Of a stretch of 64,000 bases of DNA, positions 9,060 through 17,747 are shown piece by piece. The translations under genes were made by a program, and so were the position numbers. Numbering within the stretch: position 1 is the first letter of the stretch; the number at the start of each line of letters is the position of its first letter. The notes under the pieces were generated by a model. The model was not told the DNA's origin and ran no database searches. It saw only the letters and a program-made list of their open reading frames with translations. The stretch spans positions 930,001-994,000 of the forward strand of contig NZ_BMXA01000001.1 of the NCBI RefSeq assembly GCF_014651515.1. Reading direction: 5' to 3'. This stretch comes from Arenicella chitinivorans. GTDB lineage: Bacteria; Pseudomonadota; Gammaproteobacteria; Arenicellales; Arenicellaceae.

Positions 9060-9824
9060 ATGTCCACTAACTTATTTGATCTGAGCGGAAAAGTTGCCCT
9101 TGTTACCGGAGCAAGCCGCGGAATTGGCGAAGCCATCGCCGAATTGTTTGCTGAACAAGGCGCGCATGTAATCGTATCGAGTCGGCGTGCGGAATCCTGT
9201 GAAGAAGTCGTCGCCAAGATTAAAACGGCTGGCGGGTCGGCCGAGGCTATGGCGTGTCATGTCGGCGACATGGATGATATTAAGTCGACTTTTGAATCGA
9301 TCAAATCAACACATGGCAAGTTGGATATCCTGGTGAACAATGCAGCGGCGAATCCATTTTTTGGGCATATTTTGGATACCGACTTAGGGGCATTTAATAA
9401 GACGGTTGAAGTGAACATTCGCGGCTACTTCTTTATGTCAGTGGAGGCCGGAAAAATGATGCGCGATGCCGGTGGTGGCTGCATTATCAATACCGCGTCG
9501 ATAAACGGGTTGCAGCCTGGGCCTCAGCAGGGCATCTATTCCATATCGAAGGCCGCGGTGATCAATATGACTAAAGCCTTTGCCAAAGAATGTGCACCAC
9601 ACAATATTCGTGTTAATGCGTTACTGCCCGGGCTGACCAAAACTAAGTTTGCAGGCGCGCTATTCGAAAATGAGAAAATTCATAAAATGGCACTCGCGAC
9701 GATTCCAATGGGGCGTCATGCCGAGCCCAGTGAAATGGCCGGAACAGTACTTTACCTAGCCTCGGATGCCAGTAGTTATACAACGGGTGAGTGCATTGTT
9801 GTGGATGGCGGATTCACCATCTAA
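9060..9824 (+). CDS. Short-chain dehydrogenase/reductase (classical SDR)
   Basis: A 254-residue classical SDR with cofactor loop TGASRGIGEA (residues 17-26), NNAAA, and a catalytic Ser147, Tyr160, Lys164 (YSISK). SSRR after the second strand favours NADP(H). The C-terminal VDGGFTI is standard. The substrate cannot be read from the sequence. ATG at 9060 follows GAGGAG. Its stop shares a base with the start of the SMP-30-like gene (TAATG), so the two are translationally coupled and may act on the same alcohol/lactone pathway. Confidence 0.9.
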   Translation: MSTNLFDLSGKVALVTGASRGIGEAIAELFAEQGAHVIVSSRRAESCEEVVAKIKTAGGSAEAMACHVGDMDDIKSTFESIKSTHGKLDILVNNAAANPFFGHILDTDLGAFNKTVEVNIRGYFFMSVEAGKMMRDAGGGCIINTASINGLQPGPQQGIYSISKAAVINMTKAFAKECAPHNIRVNALLPGLTKTKFAGALFENEKIHKMALATIPMGRHAEPSEMAGTVLYLASDASSYTTGECIVVDGGFTI

Positions 9825-10921
9825 TGATGCCCTGGATTCGCATCGCCGGGTTGATGTTGCTGTTTTGCAGCATGTACCTTGTTTTGTGGCCGGTACCGGT
9901 CGAGCCCAAGGCCTGGAAGGCACCGGTGTCTCCCGGCTATACCGGTGAGTTTAGTGCTAACGACCTACTGGATAAGCCCACCAAGCTGAACTTGCCTGAG
10001 CTGCATGGACCGGAAGCGGCGGCGTTCGACCGAGATGGTCGATTGTATGTCACCACGCACGAGGGTTGGCTGCTCCGATCGAATCAGACTGATGATGCCC
10101 TAGAACCATGGTTGGATTTAGGTGGCCGCCCATTAGGCTTGGATATTGATGCAGACAATACCGTTTGGGTTGCCAATGCGTATCTAGGTTTGCAAAAAGT
10201 AACCCAACAGGGCGAGATTAACGTGGTCGCCGATCAGGCGGACGGCATTCCGATTCGCTATGCCGACGACGTTGCGGTGTCACCCGATGGCAAAGTCTAC
10301 TTTACCGACGCGTCCACGCGTTTCGGTGCCGAGGAGCATTACGGCACGTTGGAAGCGAGTCTGCTGGATATCATGGAGCACAGCGACAACGGTCGAGTTC
10401 TGGTTTATAACGCTGAAACTGGCGCGACCACTACCCTCCTAGATGGACTTACGTTTGCCAATGGCGTGGCGCTTGGACCTGAAGGTGCGTATTTGCTGGT
10501 CGTCGAGACGGGTGAGTACCGTGTGCATAAATACTGGCTGAGTGGTGCGCGGCAAGGGCAAACCGACGTGATCATTGATAATATTCCGGGGTTCCCAGAC
10601 AATATTCATGCTGGTCGCGATGGGCGTTTCTGGATTGGGTTGACTGCGCCTAGGTCTTCGATTTTAGACCGATTGGCCGGTAAGCCGGGTTTACGCAAAA
10701 TGGTCCAACGCCTGCCTGCGTTTATGCGGCCTCAGGTTGGTCTATACGGCATGGTAATTGGGATCGATGGCAATGGGAAGGTGGTTGCGAATCTTCATTC
10801 ACCAAGTGGCAAAGTCTACACCACCACCGGCGCGCTTGAATCGGAAACACATTTGTATGTAACCAGTCTTACTGCGCCGTTTTTAGCCAAGTACGCCAAA
10901 TTGGATCTGGGCGGTCTGTAA
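9824..10921 (+). CDS. SMP-30/gluconolactonase/strictosidine-synthase-like beta-propeller, membrane-anchored
   Basis: A 365-residue protein with an N-terminal hydrophobic segment (about residues 5-25), then a six-bladed propeller. Typical motifs are GPEAAAFDRDGRLYVTTHEG, GLDIDADNTVWVANAYLG, ADDVAVSPDGKVYFTDAS and FANGVALGPEGAYLLVVETG. Relatives are calcium-dependent lactonases or strictosidine synthase-like hydrolases; this one resembles the APMAP-like branch. The ATG at 9824 overlaps the SDR stop; a longer frame inside the SDR gene is a shadow. The substrate is unknown. Confidence 0.87.
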   Translation: MMPWIRIAGLMLLFCSMYLVLWPVPVEPKAWKAPVSPGYTGEFSANDLLDKPTKLNLPELHGPEAAAFDRDGRLYVTTHEGWLLRSNQTDDALEPWLDLGGRPLGLDIDADNTVWVANAYLGLQKVTQQGEINVVADQADGIPIRYADDVAVSPDGKVYFTDASTRFGAEEHYGTLEASLLDIMEHSDNGRVLVYNAETGATTTLLDGLTFANGVALGPEGAYLLVVETGEYRVHKYWLSGARQGQTDVIIDNIPGFPDNIHAGRDGRFWIGLTAPRSSILDRLAGKPGLRKMVQRLPAFMRPQVGLYGMVIGIDGNGKVVANLHSPSGKVYTTTGALESETHLYVTSLTAPFLAKYAKLDLGGL

Positions 10922-11016
10922 AACCTAGCAGCGCTGGCCAGATTAAAAAAGCGCAATAAAATCAGTCATTAACCGTTAATGATGGCTGCGCAACTCCTCC
11001 GACTGTCCGCGTGATA

Positions 11017-11061
11017 GCCCGCTTAGCCAGATTAACTTCAATTCGATTCAGCTAAACGGGC
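11017..11061. repeat. Inverted repeat in the gap after the SMP-30-like gene
   Basis: Arms GCCCGCTTAGC and GCTAAACGGGC pair over 11 positions with one G-T wobble around a loop of about 23 bases. A shorter palindrome, CATTAAC/GTTAATG, lies near 10968-10983. No T-run follows, so this is not a typical terminator. Nothing else was recognised between 10922 and 11189. Confidence 0.4.
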
Positions 11062-11189
11062 CTTAATAATTGACGAATGTCTCGTTACAGAAAGGTCAGG
11101 CAAGCTCACGTCCCAAATTCGCGACGTACACTCGTTCTCACTGTCGTTCTTGGCAGTCGACCCTACTAACTAAGTAATGCGAGGTAAGT

Positions 11190-11474
11190 ATGAACACCAC
11201 AATCCCACTGAAACGCCATCTAGCCACAGCAGCGCTGGCCGCCATAACACTTATTGGAGCCCATGCTGCTTCCGCAGGTGCGCCGAATACCGAAGATCGA
11301 CGCTATGTCGATCCACGTACAGGCGAGGTAAAGCACGCCGCCAAGTTGTTATCTGAGATGACCGATGCAGAGCGTTCGGCATTAAGTAACGAGGAATATA
11401 AAGTGCTGAAAGACTTGGAAGAAAACCTCAAACGTCAAAACGAAGTTGATATTGACGCCGTTGGGGATGAGTGA
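11190..11474 (+). CDS. Small exported protein of unknown function
   Basis: A 94-residue protein with an apparent signal peptide (LATAALAAITLIGAHAASAG, cleavage near residue 30). The short, charged mature part includes DPRTGEVKHAAKLLSEMTDAERSALSNEEY. The mature segment is largely helical and acidic. I do not recognise a family. The ATG follows GCGAGGTAAGT. Two hairpins follow at 11500-11582. Confidence 0.65.
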   Translation: MNTTIPLKRHLATAALAAITLIGAHAASAGAPNTEDRRYVDPRTGEVKHAAKLLSEMTDAERSALSNEEYKVLKDLEENLKRQNEVDIDAVGDE

Positions 11475-11499
11475 CAAAAAAGGTCAATGCCCTAGTAGG

Positions 11500-11582
11500 C
11501 CGGTTGGCCCGATTATAGGGTAGGTGGTCAACCGGAGATTGTCGCACCAGCGCACGCTTGACCCGCGTGTTTCTGGTGCGAC
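11500..11582. repeat. Two consecutive hairpins between a small exported protein gene and the AbiEi-like gene
   Basis: The first hairpin pairs CCGGTTG (11500-11506) with CAACCGG (11529-11535). The second has a perfect 10-bp outer stem, GTCGCACCAG (11541-11550) with CTGGTGCGAC (11573-11582), and an inner CACGC/GCGTG stem around TTGACCC. Neither is followed by a T-run. They could be a structured leader, an operator or a REP-like element; the sequence does not decide. Confidence 0.55.
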
Positions 11583-11647
11583 TTTCGCTATCCAGAGATG
11601 GACATTATTTAACTAAGTTGATGTTCGAGTCCTGTTATATCTACGCC

Positions 11648-12661
11648 ATGAACACGCGTACTATCACCGTCAAGGCACTCAATCAATTGCAATTTCATAC
11701 TGGCTTGGTTGCACAGGTCAGTCAAACCGATGCGTCTGTTGGCGGTGCCTTAATTCAATTCGATAATTCCAATGCTCGCTTGCTAGCTGAACTGCGCGAA
11801 TGGGCGACCTCAGGTGGAACTCGAAATCTGATTCAGGAATTGAGCCAGGAGACTCGCTCCGGTTACGATAAGTTGTTGATTTGTGATTATATTTCCGATG
11901 AGGAAGGCGCACGGTTACGTGCCGCAAATGTTAACTATCTAGACAACGTCGGTAACGCCTATCTTGATATTCCACCGATCTATGTGCTGATTCAAGGTAA
12001 GAAGCCTAAAGAGCGATTCGATGCCGATCGAGGCAGTAAACTCTTTACTGAAACCGGACTCAAAGTCATTCTTGCGCTACTGGCCGATGGCAATCTCTTG
12101 AATGCCAGTTATCGTAGTATTGCAGACCATGCCAGTGTGTCCATGGGGACCATTGGTTGGGTTCTGCGCGAATTGAAAAACCAGGGATTTATCCGGTCGC
12201 ATGGTAATCAGTATCGTTGGCTGGATCGCGAATTGTTGCTGAGAAAATGGGTCGATGCGTTTCCTGACCTAAAACAGAAACATCTGTTGGGCAGTTATTA
12301 TTGTCGGCACGCTGATTGGTGGAAGTCGATTGATTTGGGGCGCTATGAGGCAGTGTTGGGCGGTGAATTAGCGTTAGCTGGCGCGTTCCCTGGTTTTCAG
12401 CCGGCCAGTGGCGAAATATACGTGGGTAGATTTAAGCGTGACAAACTTGTGCGTGAACTCAAGCTGAGTGACGTTGCCAGTGCCAAGTCGGCGCAGTGCG
12501 TCCGAGTGGATGTATACAGTCGTTTCTGGGGCCAGATGAGCGACACGAATTTGTTTAGCCAGTATGCGCACCCATTAATCAATTACGCCAGCTTGATGGA
12601 AACCTGGGATCCGGACGTGCGTAAACTGGCAACCGAGTTAGTGAGCGACTATCTGACTTGA
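11648..12661 (+). CDS. AbiEi-like transcriptional regulator (type IV antitoxin family), no toxin neighbour
   Basis: A 337-residue protein. The N-terminal half includes YDKLLICDYISDEEGARLRAANVNYLDN. A winged helix-turn-helix follows (ETGLKVILALLADGNLLNASYRSIADHASVSMGTIGWVLRELKNQGFI), then a C-terminal domain with LLGSYYCRHADWW and AVLGGELALAG. This arrangement fits the AbiEi_2 family of DNA-binding antitoxins. Normally an AbiEii nucleotidyltransferase toxin is encoded next to it, but here the next gene is thioredoxin. ATG at 11648 suits the conserved start; the frame extends to 11558 through the hairpin region. It may be a domesticated regulator. Confidence 0.75.
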   Translation: MNTRTITVKALNQLQFHTGLVAQVSQTDASVGGALIQFDNSNARLLAELREWATSGGTRNLIQELSQETRSGYDKLLICDYISDEEGARLRAANVNYLDNVGNAYLDIPPIYVLIQGKKPKERFDADRGSKLFTETGLKVILALLADGNLLNASYRSIADHASVSMGTIGWVLRELKNQGFIRSHGNQYRWLDRELLLRKWVDAFPDLKQKHLLGSYYCRHADWWKSIDLGRYEAVLGGELALAGAFPGFQPASGEIYVGRFKRDKLVRELKLSDVASAKSAQCVRVDVYSRFWGQMSDTNLFSQYAHPLINYASLMETWDPDVRKLATELVSDYLT

Positions 12662-12714
12662 TTCGCTCAGTATTTTCGCTAGGCTAAGACTATTTCCACG
12701 AAGCGAGGTTGTGT

Positions 12715-13164
12715 ATGAGTACATTGACTGTAAGTTGCCCGCAATGTTTATCCAGCAACCGAATTCCACAGGCGCGCTTGGCCGATGGTCCAAAATGCGG
12801 CAAGTGCAAAACTCGCTTGTTTATTGGTCGCCCCATGACTCTGACCGCTGCTAATGCCGCAACCGTGTTAAAGCACAATCAATTGCCGCTGCTAGTGGAC
12901 TGCTGGGCACCCTGGTGTGCGCCGTGTCGCAGTTTTGCCAGCGTGTTTGAGCAGGCGGCTGGTCAATATGAGCCGAATCTGCGGTTAGCAAAATTAGACA
13001 CAGAAGCCCATCCGAGTCTGGCAACGCGCTGGCAAATTCGTTCTATTCCAACCTTGATACTGTTTCGTGACGGGCGGGAAGCGGCACGCGTGAGTGGTGC
13101 GCTGTCATCGACGCAATTGCAGCAATGGTTGGCGCAACAGGGCGTTAGGGCGGCAAACCGCTAG
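12715..13164 (+). CDS. trxC: Thioredoxin 2 (TrxC-like) with CAPC active site
   Basis: A 149-residue protein made of an N-terminal zinc ribbon (C8xxC11 in SCPQC, C28xxC31 in KCGKC) and a thioredoxin domain with active site WAPWCAPCRSF (Cys68, Cys71) and cis-Pro in RSIPTLILF. This layout is that of thioredoxin 2, a cytosolic disulfide reductase induced by oxidative stress. The usual CGPC is replaced by CAPC, which should alter redox potential or partner choice. ATG at 12715 follows GAGGT. It is monocistronic and converges on the M14 gene. Confidence 0.9.
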   Translation: MSTLTVSCPQCLSSNRIPQARLADGPKCGKCKTRLFIGRPMTLTAANAATVLKHNQLPLLVDCWAPWCAPCRSFASVFEQAAGQYEPNLRLAKLDTEAHPSLATRWQIRSIPTLILFRDGREAARVSGALSSTQLQQWLAQQGVRAANR

Positions 13165-13198
13165 GTGACGCCGCCAATCTCGCTTCAATCAAACCCGT

Positions 13199-14332
13199 TT
13201 ACAGCGTTGATAACACCGCACTGATCGGAAACAACACGTCTGAGCCGAGTTGTGCGCTGCGTTCAGGCGACCATCCGGTCAATTCATTGGGCAAATCGGC
13301 ATTGTCCTTAAACGGCATTTCAATGGTGAACGACAAGGTCTTAAACTGTTCGCCTAACCAATTCGCTGCGATACGCATATCCGCCTTGCCAGGTTCATCT
13401 TTAGGGTAGCCGTGTGTATCCTGAAAGTCTGGTGATATGGCCATATAGCTTGTTTTAAAGGTCTCTTCCAAGGCTGCGTGACGTGCATCGTATCCAGGGT
13501 TGCCTTCGCATCCGGCGACGAAGTTATAGGGTAATTCTTCATCGCCATGAATATCCAGAAACAGGTCGCCGCCTTCTTTCAGCATTCGCTCTCGGACCCA
13601 GAACACTTCTGGGCTTGTTGCCGTGGATGGCGTCGACCATTCGCGGTTTAAGTTAGCACCAGCTGCGTTGGTTCGCAGGTTACCGCGTGCCGCGCCGTCC
13701 GGGTTCATGTTGGGAACCACAAAAAACGCCGTGGTTTTTAATAGTTTGCTCGCCAGCGGATTGTCTTCATCCAGCAAGGTATGCAGAAAACCCTCGACAA
13801 ACCATTCGGCCATGGTCTCACCAGGATGTTGGCGTGCGATCATCCAAACTTTGTGTGTCGGTTCGGCGGTCGCGGAAATTTTGAGCATACTCATGGCGCG
13901 GCCATCGACCGTTAGCCCCAATGTTTCATTGGTAACACGTGTGTCGCCCTGTGCCCAGGCCAGTAAGTCCAGGTGACGGTCGTGGCTGTAGGGTGCAAAG
14001 TAAGCAAAGTAAACACTGTTTTGTTGCAGTTCATAATCAAAGCTCAGAACGCCGTTCTCGTAGCGGCAAGGTGAGCGGAACCAGGATTGCCGGTCCCATG
14101 AGGTGCAGACGTTGTAATCCGGCCAGCCCCCTTTGTATGAGGATTCTCCGGCATTCGTGATGTGGATCGTGCCCGTTTGCCCAACCGTCCCTTCCAAACG
14201 GAAGTGAAACCATTGTAAAAAATCTGCCGCATTGTCTTTTTTGAGAGCTAGCTGCACATTGCTTGGGTCGGCGCTGTCGAGTACGTCAATGCTGCCTGCG
14301 TCAAACTGAGTGGAAATCTGTATAGAACTCAT
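13199..14332 (-). CDS. M14 family cytosolic-type carboxypeptidase (CCP/AGTPBP1-like)
   Basis: A 377-residue protein. The N-terminal beta domain (FLQWFHFRLEG, SYKGGWPDYNVCTSWDRQSW) is characteristic of the M14D cytosolic carboxypeptidase branch. The peptidase domain has zinc ligands His169/Glu172 (ARQHPGET) and His262 (DIHGDEE), NMNPDGAARGN, NLNREW and the catalytic Glu338 in FTIEMPFK. No signal peptide is seen. Bacterial members are thought to trim C-terminal residues such as glutamates from proteins or peptides; the substrate here is unknown. It is convergent with trxC. Confidence 0.9.
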   Translation of the reverse strand: MSSIQISTQFDAGSIDVLDSADPSNVQLALKKDNAADFLQWFHFRLEGTVGQTGTIHITNAGESSYKGGWPDYNVCTSWDRQSWFRSPCRYENGVLSFDYELQQNSVYFAYFAPYSHDRHLDLLAWAQGDTRVTNETLGLTVDGRAMSMLKISATAEPTHKVWMIARQHPGETMAEWFVEGFLHTLLDEDNPLASKLLKTTAFFVVPNMNPDGAARGNLRTNAAGANLNREWSTPSTATSPEVFWVRERMLKEGGDLFLDIHGDEELPYNFVAGCEGNPGYDARHAALEETFKTSYMAISPDFQDTHGYPKDEPGKADMRIAANWLGEQFKTLSFTIEMPFKDNADLPNELTGWSPERSAQLGSDVLFPISAVLSTL

Positions 14333-14485
14333 AATTAAATCGGTGATGGAAGTGGCGTAGTTCAGAGCGGCTAGTGTATTCGTTTCTCATTGGATTTGCG
14401 AAAATTCTTGCCTAAGTCTACGTTGGTTTTGGTTCGGCGCCGGAGTACACTGACGGGATAACAAAAATTATCCGGAGGATGGCAT

Positions 14486-14896
14486 ATGAGTTTATTAGCA
14501 GTGAATTGGGTTGCTGTTTTGGCAGCGGCGGTCATGGGATTTGTGGTTGGTGGTATCTGGTACGGGCCGATCATGGGTAAGAAATGGATGGGCGCGGTGG
14601 GCCTGAGCGAAGCGCAAATTCGCAGTGGCAATATGGCGGCGATATATGGCGGAGCCCTGGCGTTCAGCTTGCTCGCCTCTTGGACTTTGGCGCATACGTT
14701 TGCCAGTTATGCAGTTAACTTATCCTTTTCAGTCAAAGTATTGACTGCGGTGGGCATCGCAGCCGGGTTTATTCTGCCAGCCATCGGCACGAATTACTTG
14801 TTTTCGCAAAAGAGTAAAACCCTATTTTTTATTGATGCTGGCTACTGGTTACTCTTTTACGCGGCTATGGGAGCAGTGCACGCCGCCTTAACTTAA
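14486..14896 (+). CDS. DUF1761 membrane protein
   Basis: A 136-residue protein with four predicted membrane helices. The family motif VVGGIWYGPIMGKKWM is in the first helix-loop, and the final helix contains FIDAGYWLLFYAAMGAVHA. DUF1761 proteins are of unknown function. The ATG at 14486 is preceded by CCGGAGGATGGCAT, giving a good ribosome site. The alkyltransferase-like gene follows after 20 bases. Confidence 0.87.
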   Translation: MSLLAVNWVAVLAAAVMGFVVGGIWYGPIMGKKWMGAVGLSEAQIRSGNMAAIYGGALAFSLLASWTLAHTFASYAVNLSFSVKVLTAVGIAAGFILPAIGTNYLFSQKSKTLFFIDAGYWLLFYAAMGAVHAALT

Positions 14897-14916
14897 TCGA
14901 CCAGTCTGAGGTCGCC

Positions 14917-15240
14917 GTGTCGGGCTACTATGCCCAGGTTTATGAGGTGGTTCGTGCGGTGCCGTCCGGCAGGGTGGTGACCTATGGACAGGTGGCGCAG
15001 CTGATCGGGCGTCCTAGGCACGCACGGCAGATCGGCTACGCACTATCCGCTTTGCCCGCTGGGCACGATGTGCCTTGGCATCGTGTTGTCAATGCCAAAG
15101 GCGAAGTCAGTCGCAGGGCCGTAGTGGATTACGAAGCGTATCAACGCATGCTCCTCGAGGACGAGGGCATTGAATTCGATTGTGCCGGCAGAATTGAATT
15201 ACAACGTTATCAATGGCTGCCGCCAGTTGACTGCCTGTAA
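14917..15240 (+). CDS. Alkyltransferase-like protein (ATL), MGMT family without catalytic Cys
   Basis: A 107-residue protein of the Ada/Ogt DNA-binding fold: VPSGRVVTYGQVAQLIGRPRHARQIGYAL is the helix-turn-helix part. The active-site motif PCHR of methyltransferases is here PWHR (Trp54). This replacement defines ATL/YbaZ proteins, which bind O6-alkylguanine and pass it to nucleotide excision repair instead of removing the alkyl group. The start is GTG at 14917, giving the conserved short N-terminus. Confidence 0.9.
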   Translation: MSGYYAQVYEVVRAVPSGRVVTYGQVAQLIGRPRHARQIGYALSALPAGHDVPWHRVVNAKGEVSRRAVVDYEAYQRMLLEDEGIEFDCAGRIELQRYQWLPPVDCL

Positions 15241-15402
15241 ATTGAATGCGCATGCAGTGTATTCGCAAAAACACCAAACTTTACGCGACCAATTCGTGAA
15301 TACCGGCATCTTAGATAGGATCGTCAGCAATTTGGCGAGGATGCAGCCTTGTCAATCGTCTGAATTATTGAACACGTTTAACCACCACACTTGAGAAATT
15401 TC

Positions 15403-17493
15403 ATGAGACAAATAATCACCGGTGCCCTGTGTGCGCCCTTATTGTTGCTGGGTGCCTGCAGCGAATCCAATCCTACCCCGTCAGAAGCGATTTCTGCCAT
15501 GTCTGAAACCGTCGATTCTACTGCTGTTGAGACATCGACACTGACTTCTGGTATCAGCCTTGAGAACCTAGATCAAACTGTGCGGCCACAGGACAATTTT
15601 TATCGGTACGTCAATGGAACTTGGCTTAAGAATAACGAGATACCCGCCGATAAAACGTCTATCGGTTCGTTCTATGATCTACGTGATCAAGCCGACGAAG
15701 ACGTTAAAAAACTGATTTCGGAACTGGCGGAAACGCCAGCGCTCGAAGCGGGCAGTGATGAGCAGAAAGTTGCGGATCTTTATCGTTCGTTTATGGACAG
15801 TGCAGCCATTGAAGCTGTCGAAATAGATCCGCTAAAACCAATTTTTGCAAAAATCGACAGTATCCAAACGAAACAGGGTCTGGCGACCTTTTTCGGTGAG
15901 TACGGGTATTTGGGTATAAAGAACCCATTGATAACGTATGTGTCAATCGACGCGAAAGAGTCTTCTCGGTATGCGGCCCATATCTGGCAAAGCGGTTTAG
16001 GGTTACCCGATCAAGACTACTACGTCAATGACGCCGAACGGTTTGTAAAGCTGCGCGCCGGATACCTTACCCATATTGCGAATATGTTTGCTTTAGCTGG
16101 TTTTGACAACGGTGATCAGGCCGCCAAAACCATTATGGATTTGGAGACCCAACTGGCGAAACATCACTGGACCCGGGTGGAAAGCCGAAACAGTGAAAAG
16201 CGTTACAACAAGATCGCTACCGCGGATCTAGCCAACTTGACGGATGCTTTTGACTGGCAGGCATTCCTGACCGCTAAACGCATCGCTGATCAACAAGATA
16301 TCATCATCAATCAACCAAGTTTCATTCAAGGTTTTGGCGAGGTCTTTGCGGCGACTTCAGTGGAAGATTGGAAAACCTATCTAAAATTCCATACGCTTAG
16401 CGCGTTCGCCAGCTACTTACCGTCCGAGATTGATGCTGAAGACTTCGACTTCTTCTCACGGCAGTTGCAAGGACGACAGGAGCAACGTCCACGTTGGAAG
16501 CGCGGCGTGGCGGTCGTGAATAGCAACTTGGGCGAAGTCATTGGCAAGCTATACGTGAGCAAGCACTTTAAACCGGAAGCTAAAGCGCGTATGACGGAGT
16601 TAGTGGAGAATCTGCGCACGGCCTACGGCCACAGTATTGATCAATTGGAGTGGATGACTGACGATACCAAGAAAGCTGCGCATGTGAAATTGGCCGCCTT
16701 CACACCTAAAATTGGTTACCCAGATCGCTGGGAAGATTACTCGGCTTTGACAATTGTGGCCGATGACCTGGTTGGTAATATCATGCGTGCGCGCAAGGTC
16801 AGTGAACAAAAAGAACTTGATAAACTGAGCGGACCGATTCGCAAATGGGAGTGGGGTATGACGCCGCAAACGGTGAATGCCTATTACAGCCCAACTCGTA
16901 ATGAGATTGTGTTTCCAGCGGCAATCCTACAACCACCATTTTTCAATATGTCAGCCGATGATGCGGCCAATTACGGTGGAATCGGTGCTGTCATCGGTCA
17001 CGAGATGGGGCATGGTTTTGACGATCAAGGGAGCAAATACGATGCTGATGGCAACCTGCGAAACTGGTGGACGGAGACCGACCTCGAAGAATTTGGTAAG
17101 CGTGGCGCAAACTTAATTGAGCAATACGCCGGGTATGAGGTCTTTGAAGGCGTTAATGTTAATGGCGAACTGACCTTGGGTGAAAATATTGGTGATTTAT
17201 CCGGTGTGACCATTGCCTATAAAGCCTATAAAGCGTCTTTGAACGGTGAAGAAGCTCCGGTAATCGATGGGTTAACGGGTGATCAACGATTCTTTATGGG
17301 TTTTGCGCAAATTTGGCGCTCCAAGATCGTCGAAGAGTCGATGCGCAACCGTATTGTGACGGACCCGCATTCGCCTGGTGAGTTTCGTGCGCTTGGTTCT
17401 TTGTCGAACATGGATGAGTTCTACGCCGCCTTTGATGTGAAGAAGGGCGATGCAATGTATCTGCCGCCGGAAAAGCGTGTCAAAATCTGGTAA
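15403..17493 (+). CDS. M13 family metallopeptidase, lipoprotein (neprilysin/PepO-like)
   Basis: A 696-residue zinc endopeptidase. The signal peptide ends in lipobox LLGAC (Cys19), so it is an anchored lipoprotein, probably periplasmic or outer membrane. The peptidase core has HEMGH (His533 and His537) in GHEMGHGFDDQG and the third ligand motif GENIGDLSG; the earlier VNAYYSPTRNEIVFPAAIL is also diagnostic. The family cleaves oligopeptides. ATG at 15403 is preferred; a TTG at 15391 adds four residues. It is followed by a strong terminator. Confidence 0.93.
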   Translation: MRQIITGALCAPLLLLGACSESNPTPSEAISAMSETVDSTAVETSTLTSGISLENLDQTVRPQDNFYRYVNGTWLKNNEIPADKTSIGSFYDLRDQADEDVKKLISELAETPALEAGSDEQKVADLYRSFMDSAAIEAVEIDPLKPIFAKIDSIQTKQGLATFFGEYGYLGIKNPLITYVSIDAKESSRYAAHIWQSGLGLPDQDYYVNDAERFVKLRAGYLTHIANMFALAGFDNGDQAAKTIMDLETQLAKHHWTRVESRNSEKRYNKIATADLANLTDAFDWQAFLTAKRIADQQDIIINQPSFIQGFGEVFAATSVEDWKTYLKFHTLSAFASYLPSEIDAEDFDFFSRQLQGRQEQRPRWKRGVAVVNSNLGEVIGKLYVSKHFKPEAKARMTELVENLRTAYGHSIDQLEWMTDDTKKAAHVKLAAFTPKIGYPDRWEDYSALTIVADDLVGNIMRARKVSEQKELDKLSGPIRKWEWGMTPQTVNAYYSPTRNEIVFPAAILQPPFFNMSADDAANYGGIGAVIGHEMGHGFDDQGSKYDADGNLRNWWTETDLEEFGKRGANLIEQYAGYEVFEGVNVNGELTLGENIGDLSGVTIAYKAYKASLNGEEAPVIDGLTGDQRFFMGFAQIWRSKIVEESMRNRIVTDPHSPGEFRALGSLSNMDEFYAAFDVKKGDAMYLPPEKRVKIW

Positions 17494-17510
17494 TTGTTAC
17501 CCAGATAGAT

Positions 17511-17541
17511 AAAAAAGCCACCCAGATCGGGTGGCTTTTTT
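17511..17541 (+). terminator. Rho-independent terminator after the M13 peptidase gene
   Basis: Stem AAAGCCACCC / GGGTGGCTTT with loop AGATC, flanked by A-run and T-run, so it can act in both directions. It ends the M13 peptidase transcript. Confidence 0.9.
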
Positions 17542-17653
17542 GTTACTGTTCGACGGTGTTGTTTGATTTACACTGGCCGTGACTGTCATGTCATTGCAAT
17601 GCATTTGGGTTAGGTTACTTTTAGGCACTTTGTGTAGTGCGGAATGACCGTGG

Positions 17654-17677
17654 TTTACTACCTATTTGCCTAGTAAA
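17654..17677. promoter_or_regulatory. Palindromic operator candidate upstream of alkaline phosphatase
   Basis: Perfect inverted repeat TTTACTA (17654-17660) and TAGTAAA (17671-17677) with a 10-base spacer, just before a possible -10 element TATGCT (17683-17688). A single CTGTCAT lies at about 17584, which matches only one half of a Pho box. The dyad is what is seen; the regulator is unknown. Confidence 0.4.
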
Positions 17678-17747
17678 TCGGCTATGCTCTTAGCGCATTA
17701 GAACGCGTTTGACTTTAACGCTTAATCTTTACGTTTTATTTAACACC

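Noticed and set aside
17580-17610. Pho box before alkaline phosphatase
   Set aside because: Only one CTGTCAT half is present; the second half does not match at the 11-base spacing.
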